A stretch of DNA of 64,000 nt, from the NCBI RefSeq assembly GCF_001625215.2, contig NC_030389.2, forward strand, positions 43,575,454-43,639,453. Direction: 5' to 3'. Within the stretch, counting starts at the first letter, position 1. Each line of letters opens with the position of its first letter. This document shows positions 35,504-48,440 of the stretch, one piece after another. A program made the translations under genes and the position numbers. Source of the stretch: Daucus carota subsp. sativus (taxonomy: Eukaryota > Streptophyta > Magnoliopsida > Apiales > Apiaceae). The notes under the pieces are model-generated. The model was not told where the DNA came from. It worked only from the letters and a program-made list of their open reading frames with translations, and made no database searches.

Positions 35504-38190
35504 AAACCACTCAACATTTGCATTTATACATTAGTGATCAAAGCAACCCTCTCTTATGACCGTGACTGACTCAAAAATCGATGAACCCAACTCCTTCTGA
35601 TCCTTTCATTTCCCTCCTCTCTCTATCATCTCTCTCGGAGCCTCCTTTTTTTCTCTCTCCTTGTTATCATTCTCGAACTCCGCGACAACGTCGATGAAGG
35701 AGAGAGCACGAGTGAGGCAAGTGTAGGGTCGGCGTGGCACCGGCGAAAAAATGTGGCGACGAAGTCTATACATCAATCTCTCTTGGTTGCTCAATTGTTA
35801 ATAATAATTTGTGTGTTAATCTTTGTATAGGTCGTAATTATAAATTTATAGAGAGGATGAGAGAGAGAAATGAAAGAGATATAAGGAAGGAAGGGCTAGT
35901 CTCATATTGCAAAGAGAATGTGTATTTAATTGGTTGCTTTTAGTTGATTAGTCATGACCCCATCAGGGTACTCATTTTCTTCATTTGCAACCACCTGCAA
36001 GTTGCAACTTATTATGCAAATAATTATAATTTTTAGCAGATTTTTTTTTAAAGTTGCATTTGTGGTTGCACATGTGATTGCTAGTAGTTGCAGATATGGT
36101 TGCATATGCAAACTCCGTTGCAAATATTTTTTGAAATATAGTGATTTTATAATTTATAAAATAAAATGACAGTATTTTTGCAAAAATTCGTTTAGACTCA
36201 AGTGTTTGTGAAAAAGTCCCTATAAAGTATACACGGCTTTTAATTATCCGAACACAATTTTGAGGCCGGGTTGTCCAGAACAATTCACATGTCGACATAA
36301 TTATAAAACTCGTATTGTTTACATGAATAAAAATAGAGTTGTGCTAGGTGCACATAATTGTGTACAGAATATTTGTACATAATGATGTGGCAAGTGATGT
36401 GGTGGATTTTAATTGGGGTGGTTGATGTAAATACAAGGGGCCATCCAATTAAAATCCACCACATATCATTATTTACATATTTTTGTATACAATTACGTGC
36501 ACTAAGTATTTTCCATTTTTCATGAAAATAATGACTCAGCTAACACAATCTATTCGAGGATTAACAAATGATCCATTTTAACGTTGATTCTGGTCAAAAC
36601 ATATTAATTTCAAAACAAATGACCCATTTTAACGTTGATTCTGGTCAAAATATATTGACCTTCTCATATCGGTTCGCTTGGAACTTGTTGCTTTCATATC
36701 TGTGGTACTCCATTTCAACTTCATGAAATATTAAAGAGCCAGTCTCGTGAAAAATAACTATGACCAAAAAATATGATGTGCTTCTATATGGTCGAGGGTT
36801 ATATGGACAATTTAGTATCGAAGGGATTTAACAATTCTGAATCCACTACCACCAATTTTTTTTTGCTTGCTTATCGTCATGATTATAAATAAAACAAAAA
36901 TCGGAATCATCCTCCTCTGTTCTTAAATATTTATATTATGACTTTTAAAACATGTGTTAAAGTTTCGTCAAAAAAAAAAAAAACATGTGTTAAAGTAATT
37001 TGATTGTATAATTAAAAGTATTATTTTTAATTTTTTATCTAAACGAAAATATTATAACAATATATTTATTCAAAAAAAATATTTACAAATAATATTCTTA
37101 GCTATTGATCAAAATATCTTAAAATATATGTTAAACAATTAAAAGGCAACGTTTTCATCGATACAACGTTTTCAAAATATTCAATCTTTCGTATCATCCT
37201 GAATGCGCAAGTCATGCTGCGCTGGAGTTTGTACAGCTAAAGCCCGTTTGATGGTTCAAAACTTATAACTTAACCTGACTTATTTTACCCGACGTGATTT
37301 TTATGATAAAGTTAGGAATTTGAAATATCTATATAGATAATTTAGATTAATTAAAGACCTATGAGTTTTTAAAAATATATTAATAAAATTAAAATTAACT
37401 TATGTCTTGTAAGTAATTTTTATCAAAAAAAATTTGAAATAATTAATTCATTAAAAAAGTACCACAAACTAACTTCTGTCTTTAAGTCAGTTTTTAGCTT
37501 ATTTCTAGCTTTAAATCAGATTTTTACTACACAAACAGCTTACAGTTGAAAACAACTTTAAATCCGTATCTTAAACCGGGACACACGGGCTCTGAAACAC
37601 AAGTACCAGTTGGAGATTAACGTCCACGTTTATAACTTTCCCACCGCTGATATGAGTTTAGTGTCACAGTTTCCTCTCTTTCTCTCTTTCTAGAACAACT
37701 CTCTCAGTGATCAATGATCGATTGCGCACCTGATAACACGAGTCCTCATGTTTGGTGTTCAAAATCTTTGCTATATGTCATCAAATTGTCCGCAAGCAAT
37801 CTAAGATCATCTCTACCTAGCCCAAACAAAATTGTACAAAAATAATTACTCGTCAGTAGCTTACTTGGTTGATTGCATTAGCCAAGGTATGAAGAAGATG
37901 TCGATTCAACATTCATTCGGTGCCCATTAGCAATCAAGAGCAGGAGATAGGTTTGATTTGATCGAGCCTAATAGCTTCACAATCAGTCATAAATTATCCA
38001 TAAATCACTTTTATTTTTATTATTACATTTTTAATAAAATAAATCATTAATAAGTCAAAATTGTCCAAACTGATTCTAGCCTCTCATCTCTCAGCTTATA
38101 ACATTAAATCACTTCAAGTCATGAATCACAATTTTAAACTCACCCAACCAGGCTCGTAATCAAAAATACAAAAAACATACGCACAAAAAT
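35504..38190. other. intergenic region with foldback and other repeats
   Basis: At 35580-35945 there is a pyrimidine-rich then G-rich segment without a supportable gene. At 35980-36130 there is a cluster of TTGCA and GGTTGCAT words like that near 60.4 and 63.2 kb. Positions 37238-37593 begin AAAGCCCGTTTGATGG and end ACCGGGACACACGGGCTC, looking like a MITE of a TTATAACTTA-rich family. From about 37590 the sequence resembles 42090-42520, the flank of the tandem array. Confidence 0.45.
36334..36503. mobile_element. foldback MITE of about 170 bp
   Basis: The left arm starting near GTGCTAGGTGCACATAATTG and the right arm ending CAATTACGTGCACTAAGTAT are inverted repeats. A second paired block is GTGGTGGATTTTAATTGG/CCAATTAAAATCCACCAC. 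Nearly the whole element can form a hairpin. The target duplication is not clear. Confidence 0.7.
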
Positions 38191-38331
38191 ATCATTAGAG
38201 TATCAGAAACAGTACATATGTTCAGATGTTCTGATAGATAAATTCTTGCATTATTGGTATATCATTGTATAAATTGTTGATGAACAAATCCGAGGAAAAA
38301 AAGAAAATGATTGTGATCGATGTAGCTAAGG

Positions 38332-38477
38332 ATACCTACAAAATGTATTATTCTTGATACAAAGAAACAGTCTCTCATATGCTAATACCATCCTAGTTGA
38401 TGTAAACATGGATGCTGCAAATTCCCTATATGCTTTTCCTCTTTGAGCTAGTCTTTCAGAGCCTCTGCGACCTCTAA
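38332..38477 (-). pseudogene. 3' fragment of the GT4 glycosyltransferase gene
   Basis: This matches 45802-45950, the last 50 or so codons of the intact glycosyltransferase, with scattered changes. It then diverges. It lies at the head of array unit 1, showing that the duplicated unit included the end of that gene. Confidence 0.8.
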
Positions 38478-38690
38478 ATATCAATACTTCTACTACTTCA
38501 ATACTTGAGCTCCGCCGATTCCGGAGAACAAGGATAAAACCTTAATGCCATCCGAAAACAAATTCTTCAATACTGAAAGATGGTAAGCCACGGTATTGAC
38601 CTAAAATAATTCAAGTAAATTAGAATAAATTCATCACAAGAAAAAAAATGAAATTGTTGATATTAATATTTTCTATGGTGCAATGGATAC

Positions 38691-39093
38691 CTGAAATGCG
38701 TTTGCGAGGCATTTATATCGATCTGTAGTGTTGAGTACACTAGTGTGGTCATCTGGATATCCCATTATATACTCTATCTCATGAGGCTCTAGACAAGTAA
38801 CTTTATTCTTTCCGACCCAAACGTAGTTATATCTTTTGCAACGTCGAAGCACATCTTTTCTAATGTGTTCGGGTGGAGCAGGTCCTGAATTATTAAGAAT
38901 TGTAGCTATGTTGTCGATATCGTTTGGCCAACCATTATTCATAACGACACAGTTGAACTTGGTTCTTTTATCCTATTTCTGCCACCAATATTTGGTCCAA
39001 GGAAGGGCCTCCAAAAAACTGAGGAAAGGTAATGTTGTTTGACACAAAAAAACCTCCGGACTCGTTTTGTGGAAGGTATGTTAATCCTAGGCC
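38691..39093 (-). pseudogene. DRM-type cytosine methyltransferase fragment, unit 1
   Basis: The frame from about 38972 to 38691 encodes a piece of the DRM catalytic domain (YNYVWVGKNKVTCLEPHEIE, then DRYKCLANAFQ) and ends at a plausible donor, GGTATCC. Just upstream, a Trp codon has become TAG at 38975-38973. Beyond about 39015 the sequence diverges from unit 2 into an AG-bounded open segment (39093 downward, GLGLTYLPQNESGGFF) of unknown origin. The following exon, which would hold the SAM-binding FSGIGG motif in these rearranged enzymes, is absent. It is therefore non-functional. Confidence 0.8.
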
Positions 39094-39553
39094 CTGAAAA
39101 TAGGTTGTATATCTTTTACATATGAAACTGCATCAATTATTTATCATTGTGAAAAGAAAATGTTGTGCAACAGTTACTTGCATGCATGATCATCTTCTCT
39201 TATACAATGCTATCTATTTGTTATATAAAAATATTATTTAATCCAACTTTATAATTCCGTGTCTTGTTCTATGTAATCATCTATGATAAGAGTCATTTTT
39301 CACAAACCTGTTGGTGTCTAGCAACTTTTTCATGGATTAGCAAATGGATATTCATCATCTCACAAATCTTTTTGGGAGCTGCATCGATAAAATATGGTTC
39401 TTGTTATACAATGATACATCTTAATGAAACATAGCATCATATGTAAAATGAAATGCACAAACACTCTCTCTCTCACACACACACAAATGTGTGTGTGTTT
39501 CAATTATACACGCATAATATGAAAGTAATAATTTTATAATATATAATATACTT

Positions 39554-39981
39554 TTAATAAAAACAAACAAACTATTAACGTACATATACTAATAAAATGA
39601 TATTATCTCATATTATTAACATCAAATCATATTAAAATTGATTTATAATATGTATAAACGATTTAAAATTATAAAATACATTATATCATAATATAATAAT
39701 AATTTATCAATAAAAATAACGATTATTTTTAATTTTAATAATATTATATATATATTTTTTAAATTTTTTTCGTATAATATATATAAATATATTACTATTT
39801 ACATATATATACAATCGGGGTGGGAGACACGAATCCCCGACCCCGACCCGATACCTTATTTTTTTTTATAAAACTTTCCCTGTTCCCCGCCCCAACCCTG
39901 AAAAATTCCCCGAATCCCCAACCCGTTCGGTCTGAAATCGGATCGGGATCGAGGGGGACGGGGTGAATGCACATCCCTAAT
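39554..39981. mobile_element. truncated hAT-like element, relative of 13587-14336
   Basis: Read on the minus strand this begins TTAGGGATGTGCATTCACCC, continues with GC-rich GATCCGAT and GGGTCGGGG words, then the same AT-rich middle as 13850-14130. It stops at about 39554, so the second terminus is missing. It is inserted in array unit 1 only. Confidence 0.7.
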
Positions 39982-42061
39982 AATAAGTATACTCGATGAG
40001 TTGGGCAGAAATCATATAATGCAATTACCTTCCGTGAAGACGTTGATTCGATATTTTGGAGCACTTTCTTCATTATTTCCTGTGAATATAAATTATTGCA
40101 TTAATGTACATATTGAAAAAATTAAAATGATATGTGAAATTCGTAGTGAATTTTTTGATGGACAAGTTAAACACCTTATAGATAGAGATAGAAATTATAT
40201 CAAATCGGATTGATTTATACATGCATAAACAAGTATCAAATAACCTTTAGATCAAATTATACAAAATCAAAATCTTGATACAAGCCACTATAACTTCTAA
40301 TATTGTACCGCAACCCGGAATTTCTGTTTATTAAAAATCTGAGATTTGAGAAATACCTGAATCGATCGAAAAACTAGAAGCAAATCAAATATTATCATAA
40401 AAATACACACACGCATTATATCTCTGTGTGTGTGCACGCTTTCGGGATCACATTCAGGTCTCTATTCCCAAAAAACACACATGTACCAAAAAAATATTAA
40501 TTTTAAAAAAAAACTTGAATGCAGATAATTTTTAATCTAATTCGAAAGAAATGATAGCCATTCATCGAATCATCGGTATTTAATATATGAAGAACAAGTT
40601 TACATGACAACAAACGTACCTGATTCAGGCAAAGTAACAATCATCAATCACAAGCATAACAAATCTGTAAAACCAACGAATATGGAAAAAATACAACATC
40701 ACAATAACATATTTTTTTAGTTGTATGATTGTTGGTAGTGGTGCTATTGAGGAACTAATCAAAAAAGGATGGATTAAAGAGTTTAGATTAAGAAAAAATG
40801 GGAGAATAGAAAGAAAAGATCATATGAGGAATGATGTTGGTGGCGGCGTTACAAATCTTATATATATAGTCACACATACACTACCACAACGTAGGGTTTG
40901 ATGAGCCTGATTATATACTTCAAATTACTGTAGTACCCCTATATCATATCATTATTATATTAGCTATTTTATTATAAAATAAATGAATATAAAATATATA
41001 GATCAGATATCAAATCTGAATCAAATATCTGAATGAGTAAAATTTATGGATGAATAAATTTTTTGAAGGAGTACAAATAAAATTTTTGAATGAATAAAAT
41101 TTCTTGAGAAATAAATAATATATTTAAAATATTTTTGCAAGTATGCAAACTAAGGAGTGAACAATATTTATATAACAAATACTATAAATAAAAAAGGGAG
41201 TTAATAAAAATCAACACAAATATTTCACAATCCTAATATCAAATAATCTTCACAAATAATATAAACTTTAAATTCATGTTTATAATTTTCATGCTAATTA
41301 TATACCGCATATAAATATTTTATTTTTAATAAAAAAATTAATTTAAAATTATATTATATAATTTAAAATAAGTGTATAGTTCAGGATTATAAATGGGGTA
41401 TTAGAAAGTATGCAAAGTTTTTTAATCATCCGGACACAATTTGGAAGCTGAATTGTCCAGTAGAATTCAAATGTGGTCGAGATGATTATAAATCTCAAAC
41501 AAATGATAGGAACGGAACCGAAGAAAAACAGATCTCCGGAGGATCACCATTTGCTTGTAAGAGTACCTTTGGTTGAGCTCAAAGTGATTTGTGTGAAAAG
41601 CTGAAAACTTAAAATACATGTGTGGATAATTTTGAGTACTTATTAATAACTCGTGAGTTATTAAATATATAATAATAAAAATAAAAGTGTTTTATGGGTA
41701 ATTTATGTCTAATGAGTAATGTTTACAAAAACAAAAGTTTTAAAAAATTAAGTCACTGAAAAAACTATTCAGTGAATTAATATTTTAATAATCTATGAGC
41801 CATAAATTATTAATAAGCTAAAATTATTCGAATAAGACATTTTAAACTCTTAGCTTATAATATTGAATCACGTCAAATCATAAGTCACAATTTTAAACTC
41901 AGCTTAACCGACTCATAACCAAAATTATGAAAAACAGAGTATCGCAAACATGACATATGTCCAGATGTTCTAATAAATAAATTCTTGCAGTATGTTGGTA
42001 TATCATTGTATAAATTCTTGATGAACAATCCGAGAAAAAAAAATTGTATGACGGAGAATAT

Positions 42062-42097
42062 ATCCCCCTAGCTAATCAGGCTTCATGGAGCCTAATG
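42062..42097 (-). pseudogene. short glycosyltransferase fragment, unit 2
   Basis: About 36 bp encode the LGSMKPDQL segment found at 46143-46182 of the intact gene. The piece is cut off on both sides. It marks a deletion inside the duplicated glycosyltransferase portion of unit 2. Confidence 0.65.
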
Positions 42098-43263
42098 TAC
42101 AAGTGTCAGCTGGAGAGTAACGTCCACGTCATAGTTGAGCTGGAGTTTGTTACATAATGTAACAAACTATATAACTTCCTCAGCACTCATGTGAGTTCAG
42201 TTTTACACTTTCCTCACTTTCTCTCTTGCTCTCTCTCTAGAACACCTCTCTGAGTGATTTAACGATTGATTGCGCACCTGATAACACGGTCATCATGTCT
42301 GTTGTTCATAATCTTTGCCATCTGTCATCAAATTGTCTCCAAGCAGTGTAAGATCATCTATCTATCCCAAACAGAATTGCACAAAATAGTTATTTGTCAG
42401 TAGCTTACTTGGTGGATTGCATTAGCCAAGGTACTATAAAGAAGATGTCGATTCAACATTTTATTCGGTGCCCATTAGCAATCAAGAGCAGGAGGTAGGT
42501 TTGATTTTATCGAGCCTAATAAGAACAGAACTGAAGAAAAACAGATCTATTAATTCAAGATCACCATTTGCTTGTTAGACTGTTAGCGCTCGGTACCTGC
42601 AATTAAATTTTTACTGAGAATATATGCATTTAGCTATCGAGTTACACAAATAACAAGAATTATGCTAGGTTCAGACGATACCAAATATCGTGCACATAAA
42701 GGCTTCATTTTACAAATTATGCTAGGTTCAGAGGATATGATCAATTACCAAATCTCTTGCACATAAGGCTACATTCCAGATTTATTTACACCGGCCAAGT
42801 AGCTCACATCGAGCCTGTTTGCCAGAGCTTAGAACCCGGATTTTAAGTCCTTTCCATTTTCAGTTGAAAAATGTATGCTTGTGTAATAAGTCGAAATGGA
42901 TTTTAAGTTAAAAATAAGCTAGAAATTGACTTAAGCCCGGAGTTTGTTTAAGATGTTTCTTTCATTGACTTAATTTTTAAGTTTCCTTTATAACAGTTGT
43001 CCATAAGTCATAAATTACTCATAAATCAATTTTGTTGTTATTTTTATAAATACATTTTTAATAACCCATAAGTTATTAATAAGTCAAAATGATCCAAACA
43101 TATATTTTAAACTCTCAGGTTATAATATTAAATCAAGTTAAGTCCTAAGTTACAATTTTAAACTCATCCCAACGGTGGGATCATATGATAATCAAAATTA
43201 CAAAAAACGTATGCACAAAAATATCATTAGAGTATCAGAAAAATTACATATGTTCAGATTTTC

Positions 43264-43751
43264 TCATATACTAGTGCGGTCATATGGATATTCCATATAC
43301 TCTATCTCATGCGACTCTAGACGAGTAACTTTATTCTTTCCGACCCAAACGTAGTTATATCTTCTGCAACGTCGAAGCACATCTTCCCTAATGTGTTCGG
43401 GTGGAGCAGGTCCTGAATTATTAAGAACTGTAGCTATGTTGTCGATATCGTTTGGCCAGCCATTATTCATAACTATACAGTTGAACTTGGTTCTTTTATC
43501 CCATTCCGGCCACCAATATTTGGTCCAAGGAAGGACCGGGAGAATTTCAAACCTTCCATTAATTGGAATGCTATGAAGGTATCCTCTTCTACTTGCAGCC
43601 GCTGTAAAATGTATCGAGTCCACAAACTCGGGCTTAATCTCGTATAAATGGCTGCTTATGGTTTCCCACGTCCCTTTGGGTGCCCGCGCCACATTCTCGC
43701 AATTACCTTCTGGAAAAACTTGATATTTTGGAGCACTTTCTTCATTATTTC
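43264..43751 (-). pseudogene. DRM-type cytosine methyltransferase fragment, unit 2
   Basis: One exon-like segment begins after CACAG at 43751 and stays open for about 160 codons to TGA. It contains NVARAPKGTWETISSHLYEI, PEFVDSIHF, RRGYLHSIPINGRFEILP and YVWVGKNKVTRLE, all typical of the first half of the rearranged catalytic domain of plant domains-rearranged methyltransferases (RNA-directed DNA methylation). Unit 1's segment after the GYP motif (HTSVLNTTDRYK) is deleted here, and the frame ends in divergent sequence. No UBA domains, no Pro-Cys loop and no SAM motif occur in the window. It is a gene fragment, not an enzyme. Confidence 0.82.
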
Positions 43752-45798
43752 CTGTGAACATATGAACTATTACATTAATGTACATATTGAAAAAAAATTA
43801 GAATGATATGTGAAATTCGCAGCGAAATTTTTGATGAACAAGTTAAACACCTTATAGATATATATACAAATTATATCAAATCAAATTGATTTATACATGC
43901 ATAAACAGGTATCAAATAACCTTTAGATCGAATTATACAAAATCAAAATCTTGATACAAGCCACTATAATTTCTTAGATTGTACCGCAATCCAGAATTTT
44001 GATTTATTAAAAATCCAAGATTGAGAAATACCTGAATCGATCGAAAACTCAGAAGCAAATCAAATATTATCATAAAAATACACACACATTATATATCCCT
44101 CTCTCAGATGTGTGTGCGTTTTCTGGATCACATTCAGGTCTAATATAGATAATTTTTAATCTAGTTCGAAGAAAATGTTATCCATTCATCAAATCATTTG
44201 TATTTAATATACGAATAAGTTTACATGACAGGAACGTACCTGATTCAACAAAGTAACAACTATCAATTACAAGCATAACAAAAACATATCTGTGAAAACA
44301 TTAATAATGGAAAATTTACAACATCACAGTAACATATTAGTCGTATGATTGTTGGTGGTGGTACTATTGAGGAACTAATCAAAAAGGGGTGGATTAAAGA
44401 GTTTAGATTAAAAAGAAATGGGAGAATAGAAAGAAAGTATCATATGAGGAATGATGTTGGTGGCGGCGTTACAAATCTTATGTGTATATATATATACTCA
44501 CACATACACTACCACAACGTAGGGTTTGATGAGCCTGATTATATACTTTAATTACTATAATACCCCTATATCATACCATTATTATATTAGCTATTTTATA
44601 ATAAAATAAATAATATAGATCAAATATCAAATCTGAATCAAATTTCTGAATGAGTAAATTTATGGATGAATAAATTTTTGAAAGAGTACAAATAAAATTT
44701 ATGAATGAATAAACTTTCTCGAGAAATAAAGAATATATTCAAAATATTTTTGCAAATATGCAAACTAAGGAGTATGAACAATATTTATATAACAAATACT
44801 ATAAATAAAAAAAGGAAATAATAAAAAATCAACACAAATATTTCACAATTCTAATATCAATTAATCTTCACAAATATTATAAACTATAAAGTCATGTTTA
44901 TGATTTTCATGCTAATTATATACCGCAGATAACTATTTTATTTATGATAAAAATTAATTTAAAATTATATATTATATAATTTAAAACAAATGTATAGTTC
45001 AGGATTAGAAATGGGGTATCAGAAAGTATGCAAATTTTTATAATCATCCGGACAGTCTGGAAGCTGATGTTCCGGTAGAACTCAAATGTGGTCGAGATGT
45101 CTGCTTATTAAAAAAAAAAAAGTGGTCGAGATAATTATAGATGTCAAACAAATGACATGAATAAAGAATAGTTTAATGGGAATAGAACCGAAGAAAAACA
45201 GATCCTTGAAGATCACCATTTGCCGGCGAGAGTCTGTGGCTGAGTTTATAATTTATGACTTAACGCGATTTGTGTGATAAGTTAAAAATTAAAAATGCAA
45301 GTTTGGATAATTTTGACTTATTAATGACTTATGAGTTATTAAAAATATAACAAAAAAAAGTGATGTATGAGTAACTTATGTCTAATGAGTAATTTTTATC
45401 CAAAAAAAAAAAGTTTAAAAAAATTAAGTCACTGAAACGTCAAACTAACTTCTGGTTTTAAGTCAGTTTTTGGTATTTTTTTCGATAACTTATATTTTTT
45501 TATAATAATCCATGCCCCATAAGTTATTAATAAGCTAAAATTACGCAAACAGGACATTTTAAACTCTTTGTTTATGGTATTAAATCACGTTAAATCATAA
45601 GTCACAATTTTAAACCCAGATTAACCGACTCATAACAAATATTACGAAAATCAGATTATCGCAAACATTACACATGTTCAGATGTTCTCAGAGATAAACT
45701 CTTGCAGTATGTTGGTATATCATTGTACAATAAATTCTTGATAAACAAATCTGAGAAAAAAAAAAGTAACGAAAAATATATATATATAATCGATTTAG

Positions 45799-47280
45799 CT
45801 AAGGATACCTACAAAATGTATTATTCTTGATACAAAGAAACAGTCTCTCATATGCTAATGCCATTTTAGTTGCTGTAAACATGGATGCTGCAAATTCCCT
45901 ACAAGCTTTTCCTCTCTGAGCTAGCCTTTCAGAGCCCTCTGCTACAACTAAATCCAATGTCTCCTTCAAAGACTCCACATTCGGAGAAAACATGAAACCA
46001 TACGCTTCATCAGTGATGATTGTGCCTTTGATGCTTGGAAATCGCGACGCCATGACTGGTTTTCCACTCATCATGGCCTCCATCAGTGTCAGATCAAGCC
46101 CTTGTGGTCTCAGTGTTGGGTTGACAAAAATGTCAATTGCATTGTAAAATCCCCCTAGCTGATCAGGCTTCATGGAGCCTAATGTGATCACTTGGGATCC
46201 CAAGTCTTTGTATCGATTCTCCCAGGGCCCGGATCCTGCAATGATGAGGTACACGTTCGGGTGGCTTTCTATGAGCTTGGAGAAGGCCTCATGGAGAAGG
46301 GGGTGGCCTTTGTCCTTCACCAGTCTTCCTGCAACTCCAAGGACTAAACTTGCATTTTTTGGAAGGCCTATTTGAGCTTTGAATTTTTGGCCTAATTCTC
46401 TGTTTTGTTTGAAATCATTTTCGTCGACTCCATTGACTATGACATGGACCCTTTTGTTAGGAATTTGATAAAGATCTCTGAGCATTTCTCCGCAGCTATC
46501 ACTTATAGCAATATGGTGAGCATAGTGTTGAAAAAACCTTATTTCATCAAGTACTTTAGGAATTACCCCGTGTATTGTTGTGTTAAAACCAGGGGAAATT
46601 TTTTCTTTGGGATCACGTACGAGATCTTGATAGATATTGGAGTGGACACTTTCCATGGCAATGCCATGCCATGAAACCGCAAGGTTGGGGACGTCTCGGG
46701 CTCGCCAGTAAGGCAGTGCTACGCTCTCTGAATGAACCACATCGAAAAGGCCATTTTTCTGTTCCTCTTCATACAGCTCCCATGCCTTGTTGTAGCTCCA
46801 TCTCCCCGCTTCACCCTCGTGGTAATGGATATGAGGAGAGAATTTCGTAGATGGATCACTTTCTTGAGAAGACAGAGTTGAACCAGAGTCCTCCGAAGGG
46901 GGAGAAGTGAAAATATGGACTTGGTGGCCACGGTTGGCCAGAGCAGTATGGAGCGTCTGTGCATGACGCTCCATACCTCCCGGGGAGGCCCCACTGGGCC
47001 ATTTCCGGGAGAAAACAGCTATTTTCATCCGCTCCAACGGGGGATCTTGTTTGTAGAATTTCAGACGGTTCCATGAAAATTCTGCATTACGAAGATCCCC
47101 CGAAAACGTCTTCGTGTAAGTAGAGAAGCTGGTGCAAATGGAAGTTGGGGGGGTGTGGAGAAGTAGAAGAGCCGGAATGGTAAAGAGAATCACAAAGAAA
47201 AGAGTTGTGGTAAGGCCAGATTTTAGAGGGATCATTGGTTTCTTGGACTTGGCTAAGGCCATTCTAATTAATTTTATCAC
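45799..47280 (-). CDS. GT4-family glycosyltransferase, type II membrane protein
   Basis: A single exon encodes 493 aa. A hydrophobic anchor at residues about 22-42 follows a lysine-rich start, suggesting a type II Golgi or ER membrane protein. The catalytic region is of glycosyltransferase family 4 (GT-B fold): KIAVFSRKWPSGASPGGMER (86-105), SWHGIAME (203-210), VNGVDENDF, GVAGRLVKDKGHPLL (315-329), GSGPWENRY, then the donor-binding block GLDLTLMEAMMSGKPVMASR with Glu 401. The acceptor is unknown. Met 7 is an alternative start. No disruption is visible. Its 3' end was copied into the upstream tandem array, so this is the probable source gene. Confidence 0.9.
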   Translation of the reverse strand: MIKLIRMALAKSKKPMIPLKSGLTTTLFFVILFTIPALLLLHTPPTSICTSFSTYTKTFSGDLRNAEFSWNRLKFYKQDPPLERMKIAVFSRKWPSGASPGGMERHAQTLHTALANRGHQVHIFTSPPSEDSGSTLSSQESDPSTKFSPHIHYHEGEAGRWSYNKAWELYEEEQKNGLFDVVHSESVALPYWRARDVPNLAVSWHGIAMESVHSNIYQDLVRDPKEKISPGFNTTIHGVIPKVLDEIRFFQHYAHHIAISDSCGEMLRDLYQIPNKRVHVIVNGVDENDFKQNRELGQKFKAQIGLPKNASLVLGVAGRLVKDKGHPLLHEAFSKLIESHPNVYLIIAGSGPWENRYKDLGSQVITLGSMKPDQLGGFYNAIDIFVNPTLRPQGLDLTLMEAMMSGKPVMASRFPSIKGTIITDEAYGFMFSPNVESLKETLDLVVAEGSERLAQRGKACREFAASMFTATKMALAYERLFLCIKNNTFCRYP

Positions 47281-48440
47281 TAAGATTGTTTTTTTTGGTG
47301 TGTTATGTTAAGTATATGAATTGTGTGTGAAAGCTTAAGAGGTGAGTAAAGTGCGGTGACTTTTAAGTGAGAAATCTTTATTTGTGGGAGTTGGACATGC
47401 ACTAAAGCAAGCTAGTGCGTTGGGCTTGAGTGTTTTTTCGGCTTTTAAGTGCATTTCTCGCGGAAAAGTTGAATGGAGATTAGGCCACAAGGGGGTTGCT
47501 TCTGTACAAGGTTGGCTCACGTTCTTGACTACTTGTTATCAATTTGAATACCTTATTTTGTAATGTTTTTATGTTCTGCAAGTCAACGAGGTTGAATACT
47601 TGAATGTAACTTCTGTGAATCAAAAGCTGCGAATAAAGTGAAATGGTAATCTCTTCACCTCTCATAGTGATATGGGTGTAGTGATATTATTATTAGTTAC
47701 GAATTACAAAATATTCCAAGAAGATGGTCCAGACAAACAATTTCTGATGATAAATATCTTAGCATTTTTTCGCAGCAGATAGATAGAATCCTAGAATGTA
47801 AATTTAAAGAGCGGATAGACGACATAGCCGCCTATATTCACATGAAAAATCACATAATGTGTGTTGGTTATAAAAACCGCGGATAGATTGTTATAAAAAA
47901 TGATTATGAGAGATTCAGATCCTTTCGTTTATATTATTGCAAGATTAGGAAGTAGAGTAAACATTTAAACAAGACGACATCGAGTTATTCCAATACTAGT
48001 TTGATCATATTTGTGAAAATTAAATTTTAACCTGAATGACTAACCTTATACACGATGAATTTTAGCCTCGAGGTGATGTTTTTTAATTTTTACTAATTCG
48101 ACTTGTTGATTATTACTACTGAGATTTGAGCCATATAGCGGTGAATTCGTTTCCGGGCCTTGAAGATAAGAACACCGTGTGATTTTTCTAATGCTAATGA
48201 GAGTTAAAATCACAAAAACATTGCTTGTGATAAAATTAGACGTGAAAAAAAAAAGTTGAGTTGAGTAAATGGCGTTAATCTTATTTGAAGGACATGTGAT
48301 TTGCTTATTTAAATTGATTACTATTTATCGTGTGTTTATGGCTTAAAGCATGATAAGACAAGTGCAGCTGCTCTTTGCTTGGCCTTAAAGCACTAAATGG
48401 TCTAGTGTGTATGAGCCATGCAGTTGTTCATAAGCTGAAG
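47281..48440. other. upstream flank of GT4 gene, no gene seen
   Basis: The first 60 bases upstream of the start are AT-rich and could contain the promoter, though no single TATA box is compelling. The remainder has no repeat with clear ends and no splice-bounded coding segment. Confidence 0.4.

Larger units (their letters stand above)
38200..45660. repeat. tandem array of ~3.7-kb units
   Basis: Matched landmarks recur at spacings of 3.68-3.74 kb: the block near TTGGTATATCATTG at about 38250, 41995 and 45715, and the CACACACTACCACAACGTAGGG-type block (given here in part) near 40870 and 44500. Unit 1 is about 38.2-41.94 kb and unit 2 about 41.94-45.66 kb. Each carries a minus-strand DRM fragment and traces of the adjacent glycosyltransferase gene. 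A third, partial copy is at 32.9-34.3 kb. Confidence 0.78.
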
